Assembly (NCBI RefSeq): GCF_030403505.1
Contig: NZ_JAUEMJ010000010.1
Coordinates: 62,001-126,000 of the forward strand
Length of the DNA: 64,000 nucleotides
Direction: 5' to 3'
DNA from: Glycomyces tritici
GTDB taxonomy: Bacteria > Actinomycetota > Actinomycetes > Mycobacteriales > Micromonosporaceae
Shown here: piece after piece, positions 27,168 through 36,013 of the stretch
How the letters are laid out: each line of letters begins with the position of its first letter
Position numbering within the stretch: the first letter of the stretch is position 1
Notes under the pieces: generated by a model
Told to the model about the DNA's origin: nothing
Seen by the model: the letters and a program-made list of their open reading frames with translations, nothing else
The model's database searches: none
Program-made: the position numbers and the translations under genes

Positions 27168-29353
27168 GCCGACCTCCTTGGCTTCGTCCCGATGGGACCG
27201 ACAGGCGGCAGGTCACCGCCTTCCCAACGTTCAAGTTGCGCGCGGTCCAGCTCGGCACCGTCGACACCGTAGCGCGACTCGCTCTCGTGCTGGACTTCAT
27301 CCGGGTCGCTCACCCACGGGGGGAGCGGCTGGGTCTTCACCGAGAATGGCGCGGTGGGGTGACGATCAAGAAGAAGCTGTGCACACGCCTCGAAGGCACG
27401 CAGGCGCAAGAGGTCGTCGCCCGTGAGGTCACCACCGAGCGACGCGGCTAGCGCCTTGGCGTCCTCAGCTGCGGGTCGGAAGGTCACGCGTGATCGGGCG
27501 TTAGCGAGGACTGCGGCCCTCGGATTCAGACTGAGCTGGTTCAGATGCTGATGCGCCAGCGTCCATCCGACCCCCAGCCCTCGGGACTGCGCGAGCGCGT
27601 CCCCGAAGTCGAGGCCGCCAGAGAGTCGCAGGTAATCCTGGAACTCGTCAACGACCATCATCACCTCATGCCGCTTCTCCTGCGGTACAGCCGCGCGCCG
27701 CTGCGCCGCCGACCAAACTTGGCTCAGCAGCAGCGCACCCAGCAAGTTCGCCGCAGGCGATCCGAGGAGTCCACGGTTAAGGTTCACCAACACGATCCGA
27801 CGCTTGGTGAACAACTCTTCCAGGTCGAACTTCGGTGCAGTCTGGCCGAGCATTCGGCGGGTGGTCTCGCGGCTCGTGAGTGCTCGCAACTTGTTCAGCA
27901 GCGGCGCGATCACCTGGGCGCGTTCACCTTCCGAGAGTCCGTCGAACCAGGCGAAGAACGGGCCGAGAGTGAGCGGGTCACCAACTTCTGCGAGTGCCCG
28001 TCGCCGGAACGCTGGGTTGGTCAGCAGCATGGGCACGTCGCAGATGGTGCCGTCTTTGAGTCGGCTCACCGCGACCAGCGCATGCAGCGCCACGTCGGTG
28101 GTGCGCGGCCCGAAGTTCGGCCCGTGCATCTCCGCAAGCAGATGGACGATCTGATCCGCCCGTCGCTCTGCACCTGAGTGATCCCCACCAAGCACGTTGA
28201 TCCCCACGCTGCGCTCGCCCGCAGGGTCGATTACTACGACGTCTTTACGGCGATGCTCAGGAATCCGCGCGAGCAAGTCACGCACCAGATCGCCACGAGG
28301 CTCAACCACGAGCACCGAGCGCCCAGCTTCGATGTCGGCTAGAGAAAGCCCACACAGGAGTGTGGACTTGCCCGAACCTGTCGGCCCGATGACGTGCAGA
28401 TGATGCAGGCTCGTCGCAGGCGGTACGACCACCAGCCGGCCCCGCTGCCCAGGGTGCAGACTCTCGCCGAGCGTCCGGTGGTGAGTGGCCTTCCGATCGT
28501 CTTCGTTTGTCAGGAGCTTGTTCGGCACCTCCGAGATGTGCCCGCCGATCACTGGCAGCGTCTCCGGCAGCCTGTCCTGAACCGGCCAGCCCAGAAGCGC
28601 CGCCAGCTCGGCAGCGTTGAGAACGCAGGACCAGCTGACCACCGGCGAGACCGCATGGTGCTGCCGCAGCGCCCTGGCCGCGGTCGGCCGGCTGAAAGTG
28701 AGCGCGGCATGTTGGCTGTTCGCCAGTTTGAGTGCACTACCGATACGCCCGATGATCGCTCGCGCTCGCTGAGGGTTTCGAGCCATCGCCCCGATCCGTC
28801 CTTGAGCAGCGAACAGGGCTTCCGAAGATTTCTGCTGCCACGAGCGTTGGGCTCGGGCGTCCGACGTCGAAGGAGCCCGCAGTCCCAACGACTCCGCCAG
28901 GTTCAGCGGCCCCGATGGTTGGGTGCGGCCCTGGGACGGACCGAGCACCCATTGCAGGCAGGCCGTCTCATCCCCGGTGAGTTGGGCGAGAACCTCGGTC
29001 AACTGCGCGCTGGTGCCTCCGGCCGTATCCAGTCGAAGCGGAGCGGCCAGACTTGAAAGCCGGACGTCCGCAGCAAGCGAGAGCGGCCGACGAATCTCCG
29101 GCGAAACCGGAGCCATGCCAAGACGTGGCAGGTGGGCATGGAAGGTTTCGGCTACATGCCCAAGTACACGGGCATCTACCCCAAGCCGCCAGCCGAGGCG
29201 TTCACCTTCGCCCCAGAGTTCCAGGACGACCGGCGGCGTTGTGTGAAGCCACCCGACGCGCGGCCGATGGGCGAGCGGACGAAGGAGGGTCGTCACGGTC
29301 TCGAGATCGAGATCCCGCGGCGGGGTGAGGTCGAACCAGCGCAGCTCACTCAT
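27164..29353 (-). CDS. VirD4/TraG-like conjugative coupling ATPase
   Basis: A 729-residue DNA-transfer ATPase. The N-terminal 300 residues are variable. The motor domain has Walker A GPTGSGKST (about 373-381) and Walker B VMMVVDEFQDY, followed by the usual HQHLNQL and NARSRVTFR segments. There are no obvious N-terminal membrane helices, as in several actinobacterial mobilisable elements. I chose ATG 29353 because it overlaps the stop of the 64-residue gene (ATGA); the longer upstream frame is not supported. Confidence 0.88.
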   Translation of the reverse strand: MSELRWFDLTPPRDLDLETVTTLLRPLAHRPRVGWLHTTPPVVLELWGEGERLGWRLGVDARVLGHVAETFHAHLPRLGMAPVSPEIRRPLSLAADVRLSSLAAPLRLDTAGGTSAQLTEVLAQLTGDETACLQWVLGPSQGRTQPSGPLNLAESLGLRAPSTSDARAQRSWQQKSSEALFAAQGRIGAMARNPQRARAIIGRIGSALKLANSQHAALTFSRPTAARALRQHHAVSPVVSWSCVLNAAELAALLGWPVQDRLPETLPVIGGHISEVPNKLLTNEDDRKATHHRTLGESLHPGQRGRLVVVPPATSLHHLHVIGPTGSGKSTLLCGLSLADIEAGRSVLVVEPRGDLVRDLLARIPEHRRKDVVVIDPAGERSVGINVLGGDHSGAERRADQIVHLLAEMHGPNFGPRTTDVALHALVAVSRLKDGTICDVPMLLTNPAFRRRALAEVGDPLTLGPFFAWFDGLSEGERAQVIAPLLNKLRALTSRETTRRMLGQTAPKFDLEELFTKRRIVLVNLNRGLLGSPAANLLGALLLSQVWSAAQRRAAVPQEKRHEVMMVVDEFQDYLRLSGGLDFGDALAQSRGLGVGWTLAHQHLNQLSLNPRAAVLANARSRVTFRPAAEDAKALAASLGGDLTGDDLLRLRAFEACAQLLLDRHPTAPFSVKTQPLPPWVSDPDEVQHESESRYGVDGAELDRAQLERWEGGDLPPVGPIGTKPRRSA

Positions 29354-29544
29354 TGCGCGGCTCCCGGGTCCTCGGGCTCGGAGCGCGGTCGAACGCTCTC
29401 CTCCCCGGGCGGCAGCTCCTGGTGATGCTGCGCTTGGATCTCGATGCGTGCCAGCTCCAAACAGGCGCGGGCCAGCTTCCTGATCTCTGGTCGTTCCCGT
29501 TCCTCCCCTGTGACGTGTACTGGTCCCGTTGATTCTTTGCTCAT
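29350..29544 (-). CDS. Small hydrophilic protein upstream of the coupling ATPase
   Basis: A 64-residue charged protein with one amphipathic helix (RKLARACLELARIEIQ). ATG 29544 has GGAGG 6 bases upstream, and its stop overlaps the ATPase start, so translation is coupled. The function is unknown; it is probably an accessory transfer factor. Confidence 0.65.
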   Translation of the reverse strand: MSKESTGPVHVTGEERERPEIRKLARACLELARIEIQAQHHQELPPGEESVRPRSEPEDPGAAQ

Positions 29545-29857
29545 AGGCGACCTCCTCTCCTTGTGACGTTGTTGATGACGCTTCGGGAAAAGCCAGTCGC
29601 TCGAGAGTCTTTGGGGCACCACGAACACACCCCACATGAAGGCTCAGGGGTGCATCGGCGAGACCCGGGAACGACCAGCAGACGTGACGCGAGGGGCGAT
29701 CTCTGCGCTGGTGATGCCGGACGAATTCCGTCCCGAGCGCCCAGGCCCTCGCTACATTTCTTATTGTGAGCCTTGACAACTCGGCGGTAAAGGGACTTGG
29801 CAGCTTTCACAACACCGATCGGCAGGCTCCTACCACAGTATTGTCCACAACGGAAAC
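29545..29857. other. Intergenic gap inside the transfer block
   Basis: About 310 bases with no supportable gene on either strand. It probably contains a minus-strand promoter for the 64-residue gene and the ATPase operon, or an origin of transfer. I see no strong inverted repeat or convincing -35/-10 pair. Confidence 0.35.
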
Positions 29858-30073
29858 TCAGCTGAACCACCGCCGGAATATCAGCAGGTAGACGATGCCA
29901 ACCGCCAGCAGCGCGATCAACACCGGCACCAGCGGGCGCAGGATCTCCCATACCATGCGGGCCGCGAACGCTACTGCAACCACCACGAGCACCCACCCAA
30001 GGACGCGGCCGGCGGGCGGCACCTTCGGCCTCTCGCTCATCCCGGCATCACCACGGGGCTGCACCTGATGCAT
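29858..30073 (-). CDS. Small two-helix membrane protein
   Basis: A 71-residue protein with a short soluble N-terminus and two membrane segments (GWVLVVVAVAFAARMVW and LVPVLIALLAVGIVYLLIF), ending RRWFS. ATG 30073 has GAGG 4 bases upstream; ATG 30040 is an alternative giving 60 residues but lacks a ribosome site. It may be a membrane partner of the coupling ATPase, which itself lacks membrane helices; this is inference from position. Confidence 0.6.
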   Translation of the reverse strand: MHQVQPRGDAGMSERPKVPPAGRVLGWVLVVVAVAFAARMVWEILRPLVPVLIALLAVGIVYLLIFRRWFS

Positions 30074-30139
30074 TTCACCTCGTATACTTCCTTCCACGAG
30101 AAGTGGGCACGTACGCGGCGCGCACCTGCCCACTGGTTC

Positions 30140-30316
30140 CTAGTCCTTCTCTTCTGCGGCGGACGCCCGACGACGCCGCTTCGGCCCGCTGAAGGCCTCG
30201 TTCAACTCGTGGTCGCGGTGAAGCTCGCTCCCGAGCTCCTGCATCTGCGCTTCACGTTCGCTGCGCTCGTGGTCCTCGCGCTTGCCGACGATCTGCTTCC
30301 GAGTACGCCTCGGCAC
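30140..30316 (-). CDS. Tiny basic/acidic protein in the transfer block
   Basis: A 58-residue very charged protein read from GTG 30316, with AGGAGG 6 bases upstream, to TAG at 30140. The sequence starts MPRRTRKQIVGKREDHERSE and contains a basic run PKRRRRAS near the end. The strong ribosome site and fit between its neighbours support it. It is likely DNA-binding or an accessory factor. Confidence 0.65.
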   Translation of the reverse strand: MPRRTRKQIVGKREDHERSEREAQMQELGSELHRDHELNEAFSGPKRRRRASAAEEKD

Positions 30317-30395
30317 ATGACTCCTCCTAAGTGAGTGTGGTTGAGCTTGGTGACCGGCCGCCCCAGATCGAGGCGGCCGGAGATGGAAGGACGAG

Positions 30396-30644
30396 TTACG
30401 TGATGTCCCCGAACTTGTCCCGCTGCGCCTTGATGGCCTCGTCCCGCATCAGGTTTCGCGCCCGCCAGAACGCGAGGTGAACCCGCTGCGATTGCTCTAG
30501 CGCCTGCCACCGTTCCTCGAGGACGGCTTCACGAGCACCAAGCTCGCGCTCCCTCTCCTCGTGCCAGTACTGGTGCAGGATCCATCCGTCTACGACACCG
30601 CCGAGAATGAGGATGAGGACCAGCACCACGATGAAGGTGGTCAC
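30396..30644 (-). CDS. Single-TM protein with coiled-coil tail
   Basis: An 82-residue protein with an N-terminal membrane helix (about 4-26) followed by a long charged helix (HEERERELGAREAVLEERW). GTG 30644 overlaps the stop of the upstream 99-residue gene (GTGA). It is part of the small-gene series of the transfer block. Function unknown. Confidence 0.7.
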   Translation of the reverse strand: MTTFIVVLVLILILGGVVDGWILHQYWHEERERELGAREAVLEERWQALEQSQRVHLAFWRARNLMRDEAIKAQRDKFGDIT

Positions 30645-30940
30645 GGGTGACCGACCTCGTTCGCGACGGCGATGGCGAAGGCATCGACGATGGCCTTGTA
30701 CCGGGCTTCGCCCAGCGGCGCGGCCTGGATGTACAGGGCCTCTTCGTTGCTCAGCGCCGCCGTGCTGGCGAGCGCCACATGGGCGACGAGAGCGCGGCCA
30801 TCGACGCGGGCAGCCCGCACGACGGCGGCGCCCTGCTCACGGTCTACTTCACGCGCGACCTCCCTCTTGAGGCGGGAGGTCTGCCCGTCTCCGCGTAGCG
30901 ACGCAAGGGCGTCACCGAGGCGTGGACTCAGCTCTGACAT
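30641..30940 (-). CDS. Hypothetical protein of the transfer block
   Basis: A 99-residue alanine-rich soluble protein with no recognised domain (segment KREVAREVDREQGAAVVRAA). ATG 30940 has GAGGAG at a suitable distance. It overlaps the following 82-residue gene by 4 bases. Confidence 0.65.
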   Translation of the reverse strand: MSELSPRLGDALASLRGDGQTSRLKREVAREVDREQGAAVVRAARVDGRALVAHVALASTAALSNEEALYIQAAPLGEARYKAIVDAFAIAVANEVGHP

Positions 30941-31091
30941 TTCTTGCTCCTCTCGTTTGAGTGCGTGATTCCTTTATCCACGCCTCTTTAAGGAGCGTCA
31001 AAAATGTCCCTGGTATGTCCCTGTACCACCTGCAAAGACAGTCGTAGGACAGGTGGAGGACAGCAAATCGACGGTCCGAGGACAAGAGAAA

Positions 31092-31110
31092 GCCCGCTCG
31101 ATGAGCGGGC
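31092..31110 (-). terminator. Terminator of the 131-residue gene
   Basis: An 8-bp perfect stem (31092-31099 with 31103-31110) with a GAT loop is followed on the minus strand by TTTCTCTTG, 23 bases after the stop codon at 31133. Confidence 0.75.
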
Positions 31111-31132
31111 AGGCTGGCCTGTGGCTTGTGAA

Positions 31133-31528
31133 CTAGTGATTCGGTGCGGTCGTCTTGCTTTGTGAGTCGTACGTGATCCGCTCGAACCAATACGGCTCAA
31201 GGATTCGATGATCGAAACCATCCTCGCCGAAGACGGAATCCACGGTTCGGGGAATGATGCGGCCCTGTCCGGCGACGTAGTACAAGAGCTCGGGGTCCCC
31301 AGCCCACGCCTCGGTGATTGCGATGATGGTCTCCAGGAACATCTCCCGGCTGCCGCAGCAGATGCGCAGACCCTCGCCCTCAGTCAGCCATGCGGCGATG
31401 TAGTCGGCGAGACATAGGTCGCCGGTGATCCTGGCGTCGAGAGAGCCGTCCTCGTTGAGCCCAAGACCGTCGAATCCGACGACGAAGTCTTGAAACGACT
31501 GGGCTGCGGCTTCACCTAGATTTCTCAC
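31133..31528 (-). CDS. Hypothetical acidic protein
   Basis: A 131-residue acidic protein with no recognised domain, containing LADYIAAWLTEGEGLRICC and LLYYVAGQGRIIPRTVDSVF. GTG 31528 has AAAGGAGG 5 bases upstream. It has its own promoter (31567-31595) and terminator (31092-31110), so it is a single-gene unit. Confidence 0.7.
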   Translation of the reverse strand: MRNLGEAAAQSFQDFVVGFDGLGLNEDGSLDARITGDLCLADYIAAWLTEGEGLRICCGSREMFLETIIAITEAWAGDPELLYYVAGQGRIIPRTVDSVFGEDGFDHRILEPYWFERITYDSQSKTTAPNH

Positions 31529-31566
31529 TGCGGCCTCCTTTGACGTAGAAGGCCAGCCTGTACTTA

Positions 31567-31595
31567 CTTATGCCTGATTAGGGTATTTATGTCAA
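31567..31595 (-). promoter_or_regulatory. Sigma-70-type promoter of the 131-residue gene
   Basis: On the minus strand TTGACA (31595-31590) and CATAAG (31572-31567) are separated by exactly 17 bases, about 40 bases before the GTG start. Confidence 0.65.
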
Positions 31596-31694
31596 GGTGA
31601 CCGTTATCTGAATTGGCACGAGGTTGCTCTAGCCAGGAGGACCGTCCGTGAGGTATTGATTACCTCAGGCACGTACTCAAAGGAGCTTCGGGGG

Positions 31695-32852
31695 ATGTCT
31701 GTAGACGGACAAGCCGCAGACCGTGAACCAACCGCTGTCGACAACCTGCGCGGTCTCGCAGCTGTCGGCGTCACTCCAACTTCGCTACACGGGTGTCAGG
31801 CGCTCGCCAAGGTCATTCTGGATGAGCTTGGCGTGTCTGCGATCGTGGTACCGGAGCATGGCCTGACGGGTTGGCAGGCAACGCTTGTCAGGGAGGTGCT
31901 CACCCAGGTGATTGGTGAGCAACAAGAGACGGCGTTCAACCGGCGCGCCGACATACGTAAGTCGCGCCAGAGCTTGGACGACTGCTTCAAGGTTGCGGCA
32001 GCCGGTGAGCTACTGGGGATCTCAGACGAAGATCGCTTCATCCAATTGAGGACGCACCTTGAAATGCAGAACGCCACATGGCGATGGTCAGAGCTGATCG
32101 AGAAGGACGACAACCAGGGCGAACGCAACCATCGACGACTGCGAGCGTCACTGTGGCTGGCGGCAGCCTCGGCGAAAACTGGGGAGCGTCGCGAGGACGA
32201 GTGTGTCCTTGCGCTGTTGTCTGCGGTCAAGGTCTACGTGGCACGCCCTGAAGTCCGGGAGACGCTGAGCTCAAGGTATGCGCGCCACTGGGAAGCCCAA
32301 CCTGCACCGGTCCAGCCGCCGCCTCCCGAAGTACCGACCCCGATGCCCCCGCCGGCTGCGTCACCTTCGAACTTGGCGCGGTCGTCTGGTTGGCCGAAAA
32401 ATCGAGTCGTCATTACCGCCTTGATCTTGGCCCTCGCGGTGGGACTCTCCGCATTCGCGGGCAAGTTGCTGGCGGACAGCGCTAGCTCAGACACCGGTTC
32501 TGAGACTCCCGGCGAAGGGGATGACTCAGCGGTCGTGCCAGCTTCGACCCAGTACGAGGTCGCCTACACCTACGGCGTAGGAGCGATCACCAACGCCGGA
32601 CCTTCACGGGATGCCGTGCCGGGTGAAGCGCTGCCGGAGGGTGAGGACCTCAACATCGTTTGCCAGGAGCGCAACGGAGAGGTCATGACCGCAGAGGAGT
32701 TCGCAGATGGTGAGGTGTCACCTCGGTACGACGAGGACTGGCCAGTCTGGAACAAGCTCGATAATGGCTACTGGATTCCAGACATCTTCGTGAACACCCC
32801 GAAGGTGCCGGGTGATGATCCGCCAGAAAGGATCGCACTCTGCGAGGATTAG
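31695..32852 (+). CDS. Single-pass membrane protein of unknown function
   Basis: A 385-residue protein. It has a helical N-terminal cytoplasmic region (about 1-200), a proline-rich stretch (about 204-225), one membrane helix (about 235-255) and an acidic extracellular domain of about 115 residues (YEVAYTYGVGAITNAGPSR; YWIPDIFVNTP near the end), possibly SH3-like. ATG 31695 has GGAG upstream; an in-frame ATG at 31656 is less supported. It is convergent with the 174-residue gene, overlapping by 4 bases. The function is not recognised. Confidence 0.7.
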   Translation: MSVDGQAADREPTAVDNLRGLAAVGVTPTSLHGCQALAKVILDELGVSAIVVPEHGLTGWQATLVREVLTQVIGEQQETAFNRRADIRKSRQSLDDCFKVAAAGELLGISDEDRFIQLRTHLEMQNATWRWSELIEKDDNQGERNHRRLRASLWLAAASAKTGERREDECVLALLSAVKVYVARPEVRETLSSRYARHWEAQPAPVQPPPPEVPTPMPPPAASPSNLARSSGWPKNRVVITALILALAVGLSAFAGKLLADSASSDTGSETPGEGDDSAVVPASTQYEVAYTYGVGAITNAGPSRDAVPGEALPEGEDLNIVCQERNGEVMTAEEFADGEVSPRYDEDWPVWNKLDNGYWIPDIFVNTPKVPGDDPPERIALCED

Positions 32853-33373
32853 CTTCGGCCTACTGTCGAACACCCCAGGGGTAATGAAATGAATCGCCCA
32901 ATTTCTCGGAGCGTCATGGTAGTGGAATTGCCTTTACGAAGACGAGTAGGTGGAGATATCCAGGAGATTTTCACCTTGGCGTCAGGCCATTCGTCGGGAT
33001 CCCAACTTATTGAAACTCGGACGCTTGCTCCGGGCTCGATCAGAGCAACAACAGGAATTTTTCCAGCACGAGCGAGAGGATGACCTTTTTGCTCTTCGGT
33101 TGCCTTCGCCTCGCAATTGATTCCTGTGAGTGAAACTTGAAACGCCCTCCCGTCGCCAACGTTGTTGAGTCTTCCGAGGATTGTCGGCTTCTCTCCGCGT
33201 CGGATACTTTCCTCGTCAGCCGAGACAGCCTCCCCATGGATGATCCAGTCGGGTTCGGGCCGCTCCCTCCTACGAAGCCAGAGCACCCATGACGTCGAGA
33301 TCGCGGTGGCGATAGTGGCTGCAGCGGTCGTCGCAGTCCAAAAGAGCATCCAGAACTGAGTTGGGTCCTCCAT
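32849..33373 (-). CDS. Small membrane protein of unknown function
   Basis: A 174-residue protein with one N-terminal membrane segment (about 7-33), a basic stop-transfer (LRRRERP) and a beta-rich soluble domain. ATG 33373 has GGAGG 8 bases upstream, good support for this frame. The flavoprotein frame runs over its first 330 bases in another register. Confidence 0.65.
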   Translation of the reverse strand: MEDPTQFWMLFWTATTAAATIATAISTSWVLWLRRRERPEPDWIIHGEAVSADEESIRRGEKPTILGRLNNVGDGRAFQVSLTGINCEAKATEEQKGHPLARAGKIPVVALIEPGASVRVSISWDPDEWPDAKVKISWISPPTRLRKGNSTTMTLREIGRFISLPLGCSTVGRS

Positions 33374-33945
33374 GTGCTTGTCCTCCGTGGCTGCAGGTAT
33401 GGGGTTTCTGACAAGTGCGTGCGTTCTAACGAACCGATCCGCTCAAGGGCTGCTTGCCATGGAAAGCTCGTGATCTGCTCTCCACCTTGCTTCGGCTCAT
33501 GCGGCTCGATCCCAAGTACCGCAACACCTTCGTCGTTCAGCGCAGTCACGGCACGTTGATACGGCGCCCTCCCGGCGAGTGCCGAGTTCACGAACGGCAC
33601 CACCACCATGGGCACACCGAGTCCAATGCACTCCGAAGCGATGTCCAGCGCGTAGGTGTCCGCAATCCCGGCCCCCAACTTGCAGATCGTGTTAGCCGAC
33701 GCGGGAGCTATCACCACTGCATCAGCTGGAGGTCGCCCCCGGCGCGGCGTACCTGGCCGGCGGTGCTCCGAAATCACCAGGTTGCCTGAAGCCTCCTCGA
33801 GCGCCTGGACGTCCACGAACCCGCGCCCCGCGGGCGTCGTGATCACGTGGCAGTCCCAGCCCTTAGCCTTCGCGGCCGCGATGAACTCACCTGCGTGCGG
33901 CGCGGGACCAGCGCCGCAGACGATCAGGTAGACGACCCTGCTCAT
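33040..33945 (-). CDS. Flavoprotein (HFCD/Dfp family) with out-of-frame C-terminal extension
   Basis: A 301-residue open frame. Residues 1-175 are a clear flavin-binding Dfp/HFCD domain (IVCGAGPAPHAGEF, VIAPASANTICKLGAGIADTYALD, PMVVVPFVNSALA). Typical element-borne relatives end near residue 185. After about 33420 the translation is low in similarity and rich in Arg/Ser, because it reads the next gene in the wrong register; the natural stop seems lost by a frameshift or mutation. ATG overlaps the XRE gene stop (ATGA), so regulator and flavoprotein form a pair. Confidence 0.75.
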   Translation of the reverse strand: MSRVVYLIVCGAGPAPHAGEFIAAAKAKGWDCHVITTPAGRGFVDVQALEEASGNLVISEHRRPGTPRRGRPPADAVVIAPASANTICKLGAGIADTYALDIASECIGLGVPMVVVPFVNSALAGRAPYQRAVTALNDEGVAVLGIEPHEPKQGGEQITSFPWQAALERIGSLERTHLSETPYLQPRRTSTWRTQLSSGCSFGLRRPLQPLSPPRSRRHGCSGFVGGSGPNPTGSSMGRLSRLTRKVSDAERSRQSSEDSTTLATGGRFKFHSQESIARRRQPKSKKVILSLVLEKFLLLL

Positions 33946-35330
33946 ACGGTCGCCAACTTCTTGGCGAACTCACGGGCGTGAGAGCGAATCGAGGGAGGTG
34001 CCGCGCCCTCGATCGTTGTCAGCAATTCAGACACACCCTTTCGTACGCGGACCTCCTGCGGGGCAGTGGCTTCGGCGTAGTACAGCGTGTCCATGGCTCG
34101 CTCATACCGACCCCACAAGGCGAACGCTCGCGCTACGTCGATTGCCAGGCTCACTTGGCGCTCCACCAAGTTGATCGAGGTCATGTCGATGTCCCGAGCG
34201 ATCTCGATTGCCCGGCCAGCGTCGCCAAGGGCAATGGCAATACGGACACGGTGCAGGGAGACGTTCACCCGGTTGAATCCCGTGCCGCGCAGGTTGTCCG
34301 CGTCATCAAGCTGCGCGCTCGCGACGTCGGCAGCGTCGAGCAGTTCCGAAGACTTCGCTCGCCTGCCGGCGTCCGCGGCGGCCACGGCTCCTCGTAGGAG
34401 CAGCGCGCCTTGGACAGAGAGGTTCACCGGAGTTCGAGCCTCGGATTCAAGCAGGCTCGCTTGCTTGGCCGCGAAGTCGGCCGCGACGTCGGCATATCCG
34501 GTGCGCAGCAATACGTGGGTGACCGCTCGGGCGCTCGAGGCCACCGCGATCGGGTCGCCCAAGAGGTTCGCCGATGTCATGGAGCGGTCGGCGGCCAGGG
34601 TCGCTAGGGTCTGCTCGGAGTGCTTCAACATGACGCCCGCGACGACTTGATACGCGTTGGCCCGCAGGGCCGCCAAGCGATCTGCGTCCGTCGTTTCGCC
34701 CTCCGCCAGGTGCAGTTGTTGCACGAGACCCGGCAGCCGTTCGAGCACCTCGCGGTACTTGCAGGCCTGATACTCCCGCTTGGCGAGAGCAAATCCGCCT
34801 TCGAGCGCATCCAGAGTTGCGAGGTCACCGGAGTAGGTCGGTGCCGTGTCGAGCACGACGGCGATCAAGTTTGCGAGACCCGGCATGCGGGTGGTCCCCG
34901 TGGCGAGCAGCGCAGCCCACGCGCCGGTACTCGCCAAGAACTCTCTGCGGTTCACCTCGGGCTCCTCGGTCATGGACTGGTCAGCTTGCCCCAGCATGCC
35001 TCGCAGCCCAGCATGTTTGCCAAGAAGCGGGCCCGCGTTTAGCGGGTTGTCCAGTTCGGCAGTGGCCTTGTCTCTTTGGCCTTCCACGAGCGGCATGGCT
35101 CGAACGAAGAAGCCGTCCGAGTGGAGCACCTCATCAAGCTTCTTGGCGATGTCCAACTGGAGCGAGCGCTGACCGAGTTCGAGCTTGCTGATGAGCGAGG
35201 TCGACACGGTCGCCCGAGCTGCTAGCTCAGGCTGATCCAACTCGGCCGCAGTCCGGCGGTGGCGGAGCTCGGCACCGACCCAATGGTCGACGCTCCTCCA
35301 CGGCTCCAGGGTCTTGAGCGGCTTGGGCAC
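33942..35330 (-). CDS. XRE-family regulator with TPR-like C-terminal region
   Basis: A 462-residue protein with an N-terminal helix-turn-helix (about 17-72; TVSTSLISKLELGQRSLQL) and a long helical TPR-like region, as in many actinobacterial cytosolic sensors. A NRREFLASTGAW segment in the middle is typical of this group. GTG 35330 has AGGAGG 4 bases upstream; an ATG 30 bases earlier is possible. Co-translated with the flavoprotein. A dyad at 35355-35382 in front of its start may be its own operator. Confidence 0.85.
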   Translation of the reverse strand: MPKPLKTLEPWRSVDHWVGAELRHRRTAAELDQPELAARATVSTSLISKLELGQRSLQLDIAKKLDEVLHSDGFFVRAMPLVEGQRDKATAELDNPLNAGPLLGKHAGLRGMLGQADQSMTEEPEVNRREFLASTGAWAALLATGTTRMPGLANLIAVVLDTAPTYSGDLATLDALEGGFALAKREYQACKYREVLERLPGLVQQLHLAEGETTDADRLAALRANAYQVVAGVMLKHSEQTLATLAADRSMTSANLLGDPIAVASSARAVTHVLLRTGYADVAADFAAKQASLLESEARTPVNLSVQGALLLRGAVAAADAGRRAKSSELLDAADVASAQLDDADNLRGTGFNRVNVSLHRVRIAIALGDAGRAIEIARDIDMTSINLVERQVSLAIDVARAFALWGRYERAMDTLYYAEATAPQEVRVRKGVSELLTTIEGAAPPSIRSHAREFAKKLATV

Positions 35331-35689
35331 GTCGCCTCCTCGACCGGTCGAATTGGACAAGCGGTCCGGACCGGTCTTGTCCCATTGAGATTCTTGATCG
35401 TGATCTTGCCGTGTCCCACACTACAGATACGGCCGCCGTCCCGAAAGCCCACTGACGTGGGAAAACGGGCCGATCCGGCCGTGTCTCGCCGCCCGCGCGG
35501 CGGGACGGTCGTCTGGACGTCTCAACTGATCCGGCCGTTGTTCGGTCCGATCGACCCAGCGAGTGGACCGGGTAGCGCCGAGACGCCTAGGGCGACTGTT
35601 CACAACTTCATACGGGCCGCTGCCCGGATGTGTGAGAGCGACTGGTCAGCGGCCCGCCATTGCAGCGACACCAGAAGGGCGAACCTCTG
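35331..35689. other. Control region between XRE gene and the 107-residue gene
   Basis: About 360 bases without a supportable gene, between divergent genes. Besides the dyad at 35355-35382 it contains GATCCGGCCG repeated twice (near 35472 and 35528), which may be a second binding site. Confidence 0.4.
35355..35382. promoter_or_regulatory. Candidate operator upstream of the XRE gene
   Basis: GGACAAG (35355-35361) and CTTGTCC (35376-35382) flank a second inner dyad GGTCC/GGACC, ending 25 bases before the GTG start. Position and symmetry suggest autoregulation. Confidence 0.5.
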
Positions 35690-36013
35690 ATGCCAAATAC
35701 CAGCCTACGAGTAGTTCCACCAACCGAGCAAGATCAACGCGAGCTGCCCGAGGTCCTGGGCGAGTGGACCACCGAGGGCGGCACCACCTTGTCCCTCGTC
35801 GGCAAGGCCAGCGGACAGTACGCCTCCATCTGGATGCAGCGCGACGGTGGCATGCCGCGGAAGATCGGACGGGTCGAACATGCCGGAGGTGTCCTCCGCT
35901 CGACCCGATGGGAAGAGCTGTGGCGCCAGCAGACGGCCGGCTGGAAGGAAATCCAGCGCAGCAAGGCTGCGGCTATCCTCGCGGACTGGCATGCAGCACG
36001 GTCAGACGCATGA
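35690..36013 (+). CDS. Hypothetical protein, element conserved type
   Basis: A 107-residue soluble protein with no recognised domain; it has a beta-rich middle (GGTTLSLVGKASGQYASIWM) and a helical tail (EELWRQQTAGWKEIQRSKAA). Its stop overlaps the next start (ATGA), so the two small proteins are co-translated. Divergent from the XRE gene. Confidence 0.65.
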   Translation: MPNTSLRVVPPTEQDQRELPEVLGEWTTEGGTTLSLVGKASGQYASIWMQRDGGMPRKIGRVEHAGGVLRSTRWEELWRQQTAGWKEIQRSKAAAILADWHAARSDA

